The notes under the pieces were generated by a model, which was not told where the DNA came from, did not search any database, and saw nothing but the letters and a program-made list of their open reading frames with translations. From Alphaproteobacteria bacterium (lineage in GTDB: Bacteria > Pseudomonadota > Alphaproteobacteria > Acetobacterales > Acetobacteraceae): 64,000 nt of DNA. Position numbers and translations under genes: made by a program. Positions 1 to 9,503 of the stretch are shown piece after piece (position 1 is the stretch's first letter; each line of letters starts with the position of its first letter). The stretch is from the NCBI GenBank assembly GCA_016869715.1, contig VGDM01000015.1, positions 1 to 64,000 of the forward strand, read 5' to 3'.

Positions 1-912
1 CAGCATGAAGCCGAGCGTATGCGCGCTTGGCATATCCTTCTGCCCGGCAACATCCAAAAGCGCCGCAAGCCCAATCCGCCCGCGCTTGGCGAGCACCTTC
101 AACCCCTGCGCCACCAGCGCGCGATTAAAGCCCGTGAGCGGCATGACATCGCACACCGTCGCCAGCGCCACGATATCCAGCAGCGCGAGAAGATCGGGTT
201 CACTTCGGCGCGCGAACCACCCGGCACGACGCAACACGCGCAAGCTTGCTGTCGCTGCCAGAAACGCGACCGCCGTCGCGCAAATATGCCGCAAGCCCGA
301 TGGACAATCCATGCGATTGGGATTGACCACGGCAAGCACCGCCGGCAGCGCGCCTTCCGCCTTGTGATGATCCAACACCACAACATCCGCGCGACCATCC
401 GCTGCCGCCAAGGCAGCGCCCGCCGCAATGCCGCAATCCACGCAAATGATCAGTGAAGCGCCGGCATCGCAAAGTGTCGCAATCGCTGGAGCATTCGGCC
501 CATAGCCTTCGCGGATGCGATCCGGCACATAAGGGGTTACTTGGCAGCCCAGATCACGCAAAAACCGTGTCATTAGCGCACCCGCGCAGGCACCATCCAC
601 ATCATAATCGCCAAACACCGCGACATGTTCGCCGCTCCGCACCGCAACCGCGATGCGATCCGCCGCCGCTTCCATATCCGCGAGCCGCGAGGGGTCCGGC
701 ATCAATGCGCGTAGCTTGGGTTTTAGGAAATCCGCCGCATCATCAAGGCCAATGCCGCGCGCGGCGAGCAAGCGCCCCAGCATCTCCGGCACTTCAAGCC
801 GCTGCGCAATGCCAAGCCCAATCCGCGCATCGCCCGCGCGCCATTGCCAGCTGCGCCCGGTAACGCTGTGCGCCACGCCAAGCACTGGGCCGGGGGCCGC
901 GCTCTCATCCAT
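1..912 (-). CDS. recJ: Single-stranded-DNA-specific exonuclease RecJ, N-terminal part (truncated by window edge)
   Basis: Minus-strand reading from ATG at 912 gives MDESAAPGPVLGVAHSVTGRSWQWR...VAVFGDYDVDGACAGALMTRFLRDLG...VVVLDHHKAEGALPAVLAVVNPNRMDCPSGLRHICATAVAFL, with DHH-family motifs (DYDVDG, DHH). Frame remains open to window start. Confidence 0.93.
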   Translation of the reverse strand, partial: MDESAAPGPVLGVAHSVTGRSWQWRAGDARIGLGIAQRLEVPEMLGRLLAARGIGLDDAADFLKPKLRALMPDPSRLADMEAAADRIAVAVRSGEHVAVFGDYDVDGACAGALMTRFLRDLGCQVTPYVPDRIREGYGPNAPAIATLCDAGASLIICVDCGIAAGAALAAADGRADVVVLDHHKAEGALPAVLAVVNPNRMDCPSGLRHICATAVAFLAATASLRVLRRAGWFARRSEPDLLALLDIVALATVCDVMPLTGFNRALVAQGLKVLAKRGRIGLAALLDVAGQKDMPSAHTLGFML

Positions 913-929
913 ACAAAATTTTGTCCCGG

Positions 930-1940
930 TCAGGCAATGAAGGCACTCTGCTTGCGCGCGAAATTATGATGGCCTTCCACATAGCGCACCGTGCCGGATT
1001 TGGACCGCATGACGATGGAATGAGTATAGGCGCCACCAGCAAAGCGCCGCACACCGCGCAGCATGGCGCCACTGGTCACGCCCGTCGCCGCGAACATCAC
1101 ATCGCCCTTGGCCATTTCCTCAAGGCTGTATTTGCGATTGGGATCGGTAATGCCCATGGACCGCGCGCGGGCGACTTGATCCTCATTTTCAAACATCAGC
1201 CGGCCTTGCATCTGCCCGCCAATGCAGCGCAAGGCCGCTGCCGCCAACACACCCTCAGGCGCGCCGCCCGAGCCCATATAGATGTCCACGCCCGCTCCGG
1301 GTTGGCTCACAGCAATAACGCCGGAGACATCGCCATCACCCAACAGCATGATGCGCGCACCGGCGGCACGGCAGGCGCGGATCATTTCCTTATGCCGGTC
1401 GCGGTCCAGCGTGCAGACCATCAGATCGCCAATGTCGCATTTCTTGGCGCGCGCCAATTCGCGCAAATTCTCCTCTGTCTTCGCATCCAAATCCACAATG
1501 CCTTCCGGCAGCCCAGGCCCGATCGCGAGCTTGTCCATGTAGATATCGGGCGCGTGCAAAAATCCGCCCTTTTCCGCCAGCGCCACTGTGGCAATCGCAT
1601 TCGGGCCGCCCTTGGCGGTGATGGAGGTCCCTTCCAGCGGGTCCACCGCAATATCCACTTCCCTCCCGCCGCCGGCCTTGGCGTAAAGCCCGACCTTTTC
1701 GCCGATATAGAGCATCGGCGCCTCATCCATCTCGCCCTCACCGATCACAACCGTGCCGGTGATGGCGACCGTATCAAAAGCCTTGCGCATGGCTTCCACT
1801 GCGGCGCCATCGGCAGCGTTCTTGTCGCCCCGGCCAATCCAGCGGGAAGACGCCAGCGCCGCGGCTTCCGTCACGCGCACCAATTCAAGCGCCAGATTAC
1901 GATCAACCACCGGGCCGGGCGAGGGGGTGGGTTTGGACAT
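930..1940 (-). CDS. glpX: Class II fructose-1,6-bisphosphatase GlpX
   Basis: 336 aa ORF with ALASSRWIGRGDKNAADGAAVEAMR, GEGEMDEAPMLYIGE and DPLEGTSITAKGGPNAIA motifs; next to recJ. Confidence 0.95.
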   Translation of the reverse strand: MSKPTPSPGPVVDRNLALELVRVTEAAALASSRWIGRGDKNAADGAAVEAMRKAFDTVAITGTVVIGEGEMDEAPMLYIGEKVGLYAKAGGGREVDIAVDPLEGTSITAKGGPNAIATVALAEKGGFLHAPDIYMDKLAIGPGLPEGIVDLDAKTEENLRELARAKKCDIGDLMVCTLDRDRHKEMIRACRAAGARIMLLGDGDVSGVIAVSQPGAGVDIYMGSGGAPEGVLAAAALRCIGGQMQGRLMFENEDQVARARSMGITDPNRKYSLEEMAKGDVMFAATGVTSGAMLRGVRRFAGGAYTHSIVMRSKSGTVRYVEGHHNFARKQSAFIA

Positions 1941-2001
1941 AGGCGGGGCGTCTCCGATTCGTTCAAACAGGATTTAGCATGGCGCGGGGCAAAACGCGGC
2001 G

Positions 2002-3045
2002 TCAGGCAGACGCTTCCGCAAGGAAACCCTGCACCGCCTGGAATAGCGCGCCGCGATTGCGTTCCATCACAATCGTATGCGTGCCATCGCCGAGCACCAC
2101 CAGGCGCTTGCCGGGGCTATTTGTCAGCAGCGGGAAAATCGCAAGCGCCATGCTGGGCGGCGTATCGCGGTCCCATTCCGCCACCACCAACAGGGTGGGT
2201 GCCGTGACCTTGGCCGGGTCCCAGAAGGGGCGCCCGGCCTGCGCATATTCCCGGCTATCCAGCAGCACGCCATTCGGCGCGCGCAGTGTCTGAGGGTTCC
2301 GCCGCATGCCTTCCGGATCGGTCGCCCAAGTCACGCCGGCCCAATGTTCAAACCAGCCGGGCGGGATCAACCCTGCGCGCTTGGCCCCCGGCACGCCGGT
2401 CATCCAACGCTCTCGCGCCTGTGCCTGCGTCACGGTCCGATAGGCGCCAAGCGTCGCAGCGGCGGCGCTACCCGCAAGGCTCGGCGCATCGCGCAGCCAG
2501 GGCGGCGCAAACAGCACCAGGCGTTCCACCAGGGCAGGGTTATCGGCAGCAAAACGGCCCATCAGCGTGCTGCCCCAGGACCAGCCGATATGCACCAGCT
2601 TCGCGATATTGCGCCTTTCCCGAATGAAGGCAGCGGCGCTGCCGATATCCTTCACCGCCGTCTCACCGCGCACGGTGGGCGGATTGGCCTCGGGCGGTTG
2701 GCTCATTTCCGGCGGGCGGGTGCTGCGGCCATAGCCGCGAATATCCAGGCACCACACGTCAAACCCTTGGCCGGCGATGTAATCCATCCAGGACAAGCCG
2801 CCCAAGGGCAGATCGAAGGTCGTATGCGCCGGATAGGTCGCGCCATGGGCGAAGATCACCGTCCGCGCTGGGGAAAAGCTCGTCAGGTTTTCCGGGCGCT
2901 TGTTGCGCAAAAACAGCTCAGTCCCCGCATTGCCGGCGGGGATCATGAATTCCTCGGTCACCAGCGCTGGCTGGGCCTGGGCGGTGGTGGCAGAGGCAAG
3001 CAACGGTGCGGCCAAGGGCGCGGCCAAAATGGTGCGTCTATTCAT
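2002..3045 (-). CDS. Alpha/beta hydrolase with N-terminal signal sequence
   Basis: 347 aa; MNRRTILAAPLAAPLLASATTAQA export signal; FAHGATYPAHTTFDLP, GWSWGS nucleophile elbow, C-terminal GDGTHT. Confidence 0.85.
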   Translation of the reverse strand: MNRRTILAAPLAAPLLASATTAQAQPALVTEEFMIPAGNAGTELFLRNKRPENLTSFSPARTVIFAHGATYPAHTTFDLPLGGLSWMDYIAGQGFDVWCLDIRGYGRSTRPPEMSQPPEANPPTVRGETAVKDIGSAAAFIRERRNIAKLVHIGWSWGSTLMGRFAADNPALVERLVLFAPPWLRDAPSLAGSAAAATLGAYRTVTQAQARERWMTGVPGAKRAGLIPPGWFEHWAGVTWATDPEGMRRNPQTLRAPNGVLLDSREYAQAGRPFWDPAKVTAPTLLVVAEWDRDTPPSMALAIFPLLTNSPGKRLVVLGDGTHTIVMERNRGALFQAVQGFLAEASA

Positions 3046-3108
3046 CGGAAACTCCCTGTCTTTTGCTGCTTGTATAACCCTGGACCGCCCGAAAATCAGC
3101 CTGCCAAA

Positions 3109-4119
3109 TCAATCCGATTCGGGCGGGATGACATTGGTGTACAGCCCTTCCACCAGCACATCGCGCATGGTCTCCGCGCTTTTCAGGCGAATATCATCCC
3201 AGGCTTGCGGCGTGTGAAAAGCGATATGCGGTGTGATGATCAGCCGGCCCGCGAGCCATTCTTCCTTGTTGCGATAGGCTTGCAGAAGCGATGGCACGGG
3301 CTCCACCGGCGGTTCCACCGGGATCACATCTAGCCCCGCCGCCGCCACATGCCCATCGCGCAACACACGCTCCAAAGCATCAATATCCAGAATGGGGCCG
3401 CGTGCCGTATTCACCACCACGGTGTCCTTGGGCAGCAAGCGCAATTCACGCTCCCCAACCAAGCCCCGCGTTTTGCGCGTGAGGGGACAATGGATCGAAA
3501 GCACGTCGGCTTGCGAGAGCATTTCATCCATGGTCCGGCAGCGTGTTACACCAATGGCGCGGTCTGAGCCATTGGGCAGCGCCGGGTCATAGAACACCAC
3601 GCGATAGCCAAGCGCCTTGGCGCGCAGGGCGGCGGCTGTGCCGATACGCCCGAGGCCCAGAATGCCAAAGGTCTGCACATCCTGCCGGCGCACCGCCGGG
3701 TGCGGCATCACCGCCCATTTCGCGGGCGTCGGGCCACGCTGCATGTCGTGATAAAGGGTCAAGCCGCGCCGTAGCCCAAGCGCCATGAGCACCGCGAATT
3801 CCGCCACTTCCTGCGTGCCGTAATCTGGCACATTGCAGACCTTGATGCCCCGCGCCGCGCAGGCTGCGCGATCCACCCTATCATACCCAACCCCCATGCG
3901 GGTCACGACCTTAAGCTTCGGGAAACGCGCAATCTGATCCGCGGGCACCGCCATCCTCAGCGTCATCAGCCCTTCCGCCTGCTGGCAGAGCTCATCGGGC
4001 AATTCCGCGAGCGATGTCTTGCACGCCCCCTGCAGAATGCGCACGCCTGGCCCCATGATGCGCTGTTCCAAATCCGTCTCGAGGTAGAGCCCTTCCGGTT
4101 CAAGTACGGTCAATGTCAT
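3109..4119 (-). CDS. D-isomer-specific 2-hydroxyacid dehydrogenase (NAD-binding, CtBP-like)
   Basis: Start at MTLTVLEPEG (4119); FGILGLGRIGTAAALRAKALGYRVVFYDP and VVNTARGPILDIDAL motifs. Confidence 0.9.
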   Translation of the reverse strand: MTLTVLEPEGLYLETDLEQRIMGPGVRILQGACKTSLAELPDELCQQAEGLMTLRMAVPADQIARFPKLKVVTRMGVGYDRVDRAACAARGIKVCNVPDYGTQEVAEFAVLMALGLRRGLTLYHDMQRGPTPAKWAVMPHPAVRRQDVQTFGILGLGRIGTAAALRAKALGYRVVFYDPALPNGSDRAIGVTRCRTMDEMLSQADVLSIHCPLTRKTRGLVGERELRLLPKDTVVVNTARGPILDIDALERVLRDGHVAAAGLDVIPVEPPVEPVPSLLQAYRNKEEWLAGRLIITPHIAFHTPQAWDDIRLKSAETMRDVLVEGLYTNVIPPESD

Positions 4120-4227
4120 CTGGCATTCCCTTGTATGAGTGATTGCGGGGCAGGATGGGGCGGGCGGGCGGGACTGGCAATGCCGCCGCGCTCGCTTATC
4201 CTCGGGCTTTGGACAGGGAGCGGGAAC

Positions 4228-4977
4228 ATGGCGGCAAGACGCATTTTGATTACCGGGGCAGCGAGCGGCATTGGCGCTGCCACCGCCCGCGCCTTCGCCG
4301 CGCCAGGTATGGCGCTGATGCTGCACACCAGGGCCAATCGCGAAGCCTTGGCGCGCGTGGCCGCCGCTGCGCGGGAGAAAGGCGCAGAGATCACCGAAGC
4401 CTTCGCAGATTTCACCGAACTCGAGGCCCCGGCGCGCTTGGTGGCCGCAAGTGTGGCGGCACTCGGTGGGCTTGATGTGCTGGTGGCCAATGCCGGCTTT
4501 GCCGACCGCACACCCATCGCGACCCTAACCGATGCCAGCTTTGCCAAAAGCCATGAGGCGATCACCTTCAGCCTGCTGCGCCTGGCCCGCGCTGCCGCGC
4601 CGCATCTGAACGCCGGAGACAATCCGCGCCTGATTGCGGTTTCTTCCTTTGTCGCGCACCTGTTTCGCAATGATGTCACCACCTTCCCGGCCTCCGCCGC
4701 CGCCAAGGCCGCAGTGGAAGCGCTGGTCCGCGCGCTCGCGATTGAATGGGCGCCAAAGGTCACGGTGAATGCGGTGGTGCCTGGCTACACGCGCAAAGAC
4801 CCCGGCGCCCATGCCGCGCTATCGGCGGCGCAATGGGAGGAGATCATTGCGCGCATTCCACTGAAGCGCCTTGGCACGCCGGATGATGTGGCAGCGACCA
4901 TTGCCTTTCTTGCCTCATCGGGCGCGGGCTATATCACCGGGCAATCCATCCATGTCAGCGGCGGGGTGGTGATGTGA
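4228..4977 (+). CDS. SDR family oxidoreductase
   Basis: MAARRILITGAASGIGAATARAFA (GxxxGxG); C-terminal LGTPDDVAATIAFLASSGAGYITGQSIHVSGG. The longer ORF start at 4135 is probably upstream non-coding sequence. Confidence 0.9.
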   Translation: MAARRILITGAASGIGAATARAFAAPGMALMLHTRANREALARVAAAAREKGAEITEAFADFTELEAPARLVAASVAALGGLDVLVANAGFADRTPIATLTDASFAKSHEAITFSLLRLARAAAPHLNAGDNPRLIAVSSFVAHLFRNDVTTFPASAAAKAAVEALVRALAIEWAPKVTVNAVVPGYTRKDPGAHAALSAAQWEEIIARIPLKRLGTPDDVAATIAFLASSGAGYITGQSIHVSGGVVM

Positions 4978-6236
4978 TGCGGCGCATTGTGCTCGCCCTG
5001 TGGCTGCTGCTTTCCGCGCCTGCACTGGCGCAGGATCTGTCGGGGCATGGCGGCCCCGTGCGCGCGGTTTTGCCCCTGCCCGATGGGCAGCACATTGTCT
5101 CCGCCGGCTTTGATCACGCCGTGATCCTGTGGGATGCGCGGGCTGGGCAGGCGCGCGCGGTGGCGCGCTGGCATCGCGGCAGCGTCAATGCGCTTGCCCT
5201 GCTGCCCGATGGGCGCATCGCCAGCGCCGGCGAAGGCGGGCGCATCGCACTTTGGGCGCCGGGGCTTGGTGCTGCGCCCGCCCAAATCCTGGAAGGGCAT
5301 AGCGGGCAGATTGCAGGGCTTGCCGCGAATGGCGGGTATTTGGCGTCGGCCGCCTGGGATGGCACCGTGCGGCTTTGGAATCTTTCCGATGGCAGAGCGC
5401 AAATCCTGGAAGGGCATCGCGGCCTGGTCAACGCTGTCGCCTTCCGCACCGATGGCGCGCTGATCAGTGCCGGCTTTGATGGCACCATCCGCCTGTGGGC
5501 CGCTGATGGCAGCAATCAGATCATCGCTGAAGCGGGCCTGCCGCTGAATGCCCTTGTGGCTCTGCCTAACGGGGGCCACGCCGCCGGCGGCGTGGATGGT
5601 GTGCTGCGCCTAATCACTCGCAATGGTGCCATGCGCGAAGTGGAAGCAGGCGCCCGGCCCATTGTTGCCCTCAGCCTTGATGCCTCAGGCGCGCTTCTCG
5701 CGGTCGCGTCTCTTGGCGGCAATGTGACGATCTGGGGGCTGGAGACAGCGCGCCTGATGCACACGCTGGAAGGCCCTGGCCTGCCGGTTTGGTCCGTGGC
5801 CTTCGCGCCCGATGGGCGGCTGCTTTGGACCGGCGGTGCTGATCGGCAAGTTCGCCGCTGGAATGCGCTGACCGGCCGCGCTATTGGCCCCATCGCCGCC
5901 CCCGCCGCCACCTACCTGCCAGCCGGCCTGGATGCGCATGGCGCGCAAGTGTTTCGCGCCTGCAGCGCCTGCCATGCCCTGACCGTCGAGGCCGGCCCCA
6001 TGGCCGGGCCGCATCTGAATGGCATTTTTGGCCGCCGCATGGGGTCCCTGCCTGGCTATGCCTATTCGGAACGCCTCGCACGCGGGGATATCATTTGGGA
6101 CGCAACCACCATCGGCGACCTATTTACGCGCGGGCCGGATGTGGTGACGCCGGGCACGAAAATGCCGGTCCAGCGCGTGGATAATGCGGAAGATTTGGCG
6201 GCGCTGCTGCGGTTCTTGGAGCAGGCGACGCGATAG
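4974..6236 (+). CDS. WD40-repeat protein fused to C-terminal class I c-type cytochrome, with signal peptide
   Basis: MRRIVLALWLLLSAPALA signal; repeated GH..V..V..LPDG..I.SAG.D..V.LWD blades; C-terminal FRACSACHALTVEAGPMAGPHLNGIFGRRMGSLPGYAYS...GTKMPVQ. GTG/ATG start overlaps the preceding SDR stop. Confidence 0.88.
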   Translation: MMRRIVLALWLLLSAPALAQDLSGHGGPVRAVLPLPDGQHIVSAGFDHAVILWDARAGQARAVARWHRGSVNALALLPDGRIASAGEGGRIALWAPGLGAAPAQILEGHSGQIAGLAANGGYLASAAWDGTVRLWNLSDGRAQILEGHRGLVNAVAFRTDGALISAGFDGTIRLWAADGSNQIIAEAGLPLNALVALPNGGHAAGGVDGVLRLITRNGAMREVEAGARPIVALSLDASGALLAVASLGGNVTIWGLETARLMHTLEGPGLPVWSVAFAPDGRLLWTGGADRQVRRWNALTGRAIGPIAAPAATYLPAGLDAHGAQVFRACSACHALTVEAGPMAGPHLNGIFGRRMGSLPGYAYSERLARGDIIWDATTIGDLFTRGPDVVTPGTKMPVQRVDNAEDLAALLRFLEQATR

Positions 6237-6238
6237 GC

Positions 6239-7114
6239 TTAACCCACCTCCATCGGCAGGCTCTCATCCTTCGCCCATTCATTCATGGAGGCATCATAAA
6301 CCGCGATATCCTCATGGCCCAGCTGATGCAGCAGAAAGGCATCAAAGGTCGCGGCAATGCCGCCACCGCAATAGATCAGCTTCCGCTTCGTTTTATCCGC
6401 ACCAATCGCGGCAAAGGCCGCCGCCACCTGATCCGGCGCCTTCAGCTTGAAGCTGCCCGCGTCAAACAAGGATGCCGCCGGCAGATTGACGCTGCCCGGG
6501 ATGCGCCCCGGTCGGCCATAGCGCGCATTCTCCCCGCTATGGAGATCAGGCGCCAAAGCATTGATGGAACAAGTGCCGCCATCACCAATCGCGGCCAGCA
6601 TTTCATCGCGCCCAACAAACAAACCGGGCCGAGGCTTGGCGCGGAGAGACGCGGGGGCATAACGGGTCTCAGCGGTGGCAAGGGCGCGGCCTTCTGCCGC
6701 CCAGGCATCAATCCCGCCATCCAATATCGCCGCATTGTCGAAGCCAATCGCGCGCATCATCCACCAAACGCGCGTCGCCCATTGCGGGGTCTTGCGGGAA
6801 TAGAGCACCACGCGCGTGCCATCGCCAATGCCACGCGCCGCAAGCCGCGCCGCCAGATCATCGGTTGCTGGCATGGTGAAGTTGAAGCGGCTCGTGCGAT
6901 CAGAAAGCTCGCCCTGCACATCAAGGAAACCGGCGCCCGGGATATGGCCGGCATCGTAATCCTCTCGCCCGCTCTTGATGCTGTAGGGGCGGCCTGTGCC
7001 GGCTTCATACAAAAGATAGGTGGTGCAATCGAAAACGCGAAGGTTCGGATCATCCAGATTGGCCGCAAGCCATACGGTGCTGACAATCGCGTCCGGGTGG
7101 GCGTAAGCGGCCAT
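6239..7114 (-). CDS. sseA: Sulfurtransferase (two rhodanese domains; 3-mercaptopyruvate sulfurtransferase/SseA-like)
   Basis: 291 aa; GHIPGAGFLDVQ, DGGIDAWAAEGRALA, RIPGSVNLPA and active loop YCGGGIAA. Confidence 0.9.
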   Translation of the reverse strand: MAAYAHPDAIVSTVWLAANLDDPNLRVFDCTTYLLYEAGTGRPYSIKSGREDYDAGHIPGAGFLDVQGELSDRTSRFNFTMPATDDLAARLAARGIGDGTRVVLYSRKTPQWATRVWWMMRAIGFDNAAILDGGIDAWAAEGRALATAETRYAPASLRAKPRPGLFVGRDEMLAAIGDGGTCSINALAPDLHSGENARYGRPGRIPGSVNLPAASLFDAGSFKLKAPDQVAAAFAAIGADKTKRKLIYCGGGIAATFDAFLLHQLGHEDIAVYDASMNEWAKDESLPMEVG

Positions 7115-7174
7115 GGGTTCCTCCTGTTCTCTTGCGCTGATCCTGCGCCCAGAAAGGCGCGCACCGCAAGCGGA

Positions 7175-7840
7175 TCACGCCAGCAGGCGATGAATTGTCA
7201 CGTCTCGTGTTTCACGATCTTCCAATTCGCGCGACGTCGGCACGTTGTAGCACGCGATGGGATCGAGCCCGGCCTTCGGCAAATAGGCGCGGCCCGGATC
7301 GGCGATCAGCACCTCTGCCCCCGTCGCGACAAGGCCACGCAGCCAGGGCAGGATATGCGTGGTCATGGGTGCTTCGTAGCAAACATCGCCCGCGAAAATT
7401 ACATCCCAGCGACAGGGCGCACCCACGACATCGCCGGGCGGCGTTGCCACCGCCACGCCATTCAAGGCGGCATTCAGCCGTACGGCGGCCAGCGCCAAAG
7501 GGTCAATTTCCGCCGCTTCCACCAAGGCAGCGCCGGCCTGCGCGGCGGCGATGGCGGCAATGCCGCAGCCGGCGGCGAAATCCAGCACGCGCTTGCCGGC
7601 GACCAGCTTGGGTTGATCCAAGACCGCCCGCGCCAAAGCCTGCCCGCCCGGCCAGGCAAAGGCCCAGAAGGGTGGTTCAATGTTCTGCTCGGCGAGCCAG
7701 GCTTCAGTCGCCTGCCAGATCGGCGTGATCTCACTTGCCAAATGCAAAGCGATTTCCGGCACCAAGGGCGCGCGAGACACCGCCGTTTGCGCCGCGACAA
7801 ATTCCTCTGCCGTCAAAGCCGGCCCAACAGCAAGGCCGCG
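7175..7840 (-). CDS. Class I SAM-dependent methyltransferase (ETFB-lysine/PrmA-like)
   Basis: PFWAFAWPGGQALARAVLDQPKLVAGKRVLDFAAGCGIAAIAAAQAGA. Exact start uncertain (track ORF extends to 7888 and overlaps ubiA). Confidence 0.75.
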   Translation of the reverse strand, partial: RGLAVGPALTAEEFVAAQTAVSRAPLVPEIALHLASEITPIWQATEAWLAEQNIEPPFWAFAWPGGQALARAVLDQPKLVAGKRVLDFAAGCGIAAIAAAQAGAALVEAAEIDPLALAAVRLNAALNGVAVATPPGDVVGAPCRWDVIFAGDVCYEAPMTTHILPWLRGLVATGAEVLIADPGRAYLPKAGLDPIACYNVPTSRELEDRETRDVTIHRLLA

Positions 7841-8712
7841 GCAATTGCCAACCCGACATCGCGATTGGCCTTGAACAGCCGCAAGCACAGCGTCGGGTCG
7901 GCGATATCAAGCTGGATCACCTGCCGCGCCAACATTGCACCGGGCAGCGCAAGCCCCGGCACATACCAAGGTGCCAGCCCCGCCAGCCACCCGGCCAGCA
8001 CAAGCAATCCCATGGTCAGCGCGTAACACAGGATCAGGAAGGGCCTGGTCCTGTCCCCCAAGCGCAGCGCGGATGATCTGATGCCCACCAGCGCATCATC
8101 TTCACGGTCCTGATGCGCATAGATCGTATCATAGCCCAAAATCCAGAAAAACCCGGCGGCCCAAAGTGCCAATGCCGCCAGATCGAGCCCGCCCGTCACC
8201 GCCGCATAGCCCATCGGCGCGGCCCAGGAGAATATCACCCCAAGCACCGCTTGCGGCCAGTCCGTCACGCGCTTGGCCAGAGGGTAGAGCAGCACGGGCA
8301 ATAGCGACGCCACCCCCAACCACTGCGCGGCGCGGTTCAATTGCAGCAGGATCAGCAAGGCCGCCGCCAATACCAGCGCCAGAAACACCAGCGCATGCCG
8401 CGCCCGCAAAGCCCCGGAAGGCAGCGGCCGCCCCGCCGTGCGTTCCACCTGCCGGTCCAAATCCCTGTCCCATAGATCATTCACCATACAGCCCGCGCCG
8501 CGCATCAGCACCGCGCCCAGGCCAAACAAGGCGGTCAGCCACAGCCCCTGGCGCCAATCCGGCGCCACCATGGCAAAGGCCCAAAGACCCGGCAGGAACA
8601 GCAGCCAGGACCCGATAGGCCTATCGAGGCGCATCAGCAGCGCATAGGGGCGCCATGCCTGGGGCAGGCGCGCCACCCAACCACTGGTGCGGATATCGGT
8701 ATGGCCACTCAT
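7813..8712 (-). CDS. ubiA: 4-hydroxybenzoate octaprenyltransferase
   Basis: 299 aa membrane protein; MVNDLWDRDLDRQVERTAGRPLPSGALR and GYDTIYAHQDREDDALVGIRSSALRLG motifs. Confidence 0.95.
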   Translation of the reverse strand: MSGHTDIRTSGWVARLPQAWRPYALLMRLDRPIGSWLLFLPGLWAFAMVAPDWRQGLWLTALFGLGAVLMRGAGCMVNDLWDRDLDRQVERTAGRPLPSGALRARHALVFLALVLAAALLILLQLNRAAQWLGVASLLPVLLYPLAKRVTDWPQAVLGVIFSWAAPMGYAAVTGGLDLAALALWAAGFFWILGYDTIYAHQDREDDALVGIRSSALRLGDRTRPFLILCYALTMGLLVLAGWLAGLAPWYVPGLALPGAMLARQVIQLDIADPTLCLRLFKANRDVGLAIAAALLLGRL

Positions 8713-8741
8713 GGGGCTATAAAGAGGGATGGAACCCTGCC

Positions 8742-9461
8742 ATGTCCACCCCGCGCCTTCAGTTTGAAACCCACCTTGCCGCCGGCCGTGAGATCGAGGC
8801 TGAGCCCGGCCAGGCGCATCATCTAGGCGCCGTGCTGCGCCGCGGCTTGGGCGATGCCGTGGCGGTCTTCAATGCGCGGGATGGCGAATGGACAGGGCGG
8901 ATCACGGCACTGCGCAAAGATCGCTGCCGTATCGCGCTGGAAGCGCAAAACCGCGCACCGACGCCGGAACCTGATCTGCGGCTTATGGTGGCGGTGTTGA
9001 AGCGCGATGCCATGGAATGGCTGGTGGAAAAGGCGACCGAATTGGGTGTCGCATCTATTTATCCCGTGCTGACGCACCGGTCGATCGCGGATCGGGTGAA
9101 TCAGGCGCGGCTGGCCGCCATTGCCCGTGGCGCGGCAGAGCAATGTGAAAGGCTCAGCCTACCTGTGATCCACGCCGCCATGCCGTTGCACGCGGCGCTC
9201 GGCGCCTGGGATGGCACGCCGATCTTCGTGGCCGCCGAGCGTAGCGGGGCGGCACCCTTGCCAAATGCCCTCGCTGGGCAGCGCGTTCCGCTAGGGCTAT
9301 TGATTGGTCCGGAAGGAGGCTTTGACCGCGTCGAACTTGACGCCGCCCGAAGCTACCCCTTTGTTAAAACCATCGGCCTTGGCCCCCGCATCCTGCGGGC
9401 GGAAACGGCGGCGGTTGCGGGGCTTGCGGTCCTTGCCGCCCTGGCGGGTGACTGGTCCTGA
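8742..9461 (+). CDS. rsmE: 16S rRNA (uracil(1498)-N(3))-methyltransferase
   Basis: VAVLKRDAMEWLVEKATELGVASIYPVLTHRS and LLIGPEGGFDRVELDAARSYPFVKTIGLGPRILRAETAAVAGLA. Confidence 0.94.
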   Translation: MSTPRLQFETHLAAGREIEAEPGQAHHLGAVLRRGLGDAVAVFNARDGEWTGRITALRKDRCRIALEAQNRAPTPEPDLRLMVAVLKRDAMEWLVEKATELGVASIYPVLTHRSIADRVNQARLAAIARGAAEQCERLSLPVIHAAMPLHAALGAWDGTPIFVAAERSGAAPLPNALAGQRVPLGLLIGPEGGFDRVELDAARSYPFVKTIGLGPRILRAETAAVAGLAVLAALAGDWS

Positions 9462-9503
9462 ATAAGTTTCGCGCCGTCCCGGCGGCGCCCCTGGAAGGTT
9501 TTG

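Noticed and set aside
921-2207. Long plus-strand ORF (428 aa) opposite glpX
   Set aside because: Antisense to a confidently assigned gene; His/Arg/Gly-rich translation typical of spurious ORFs in GC-rich codon-biased DNA.
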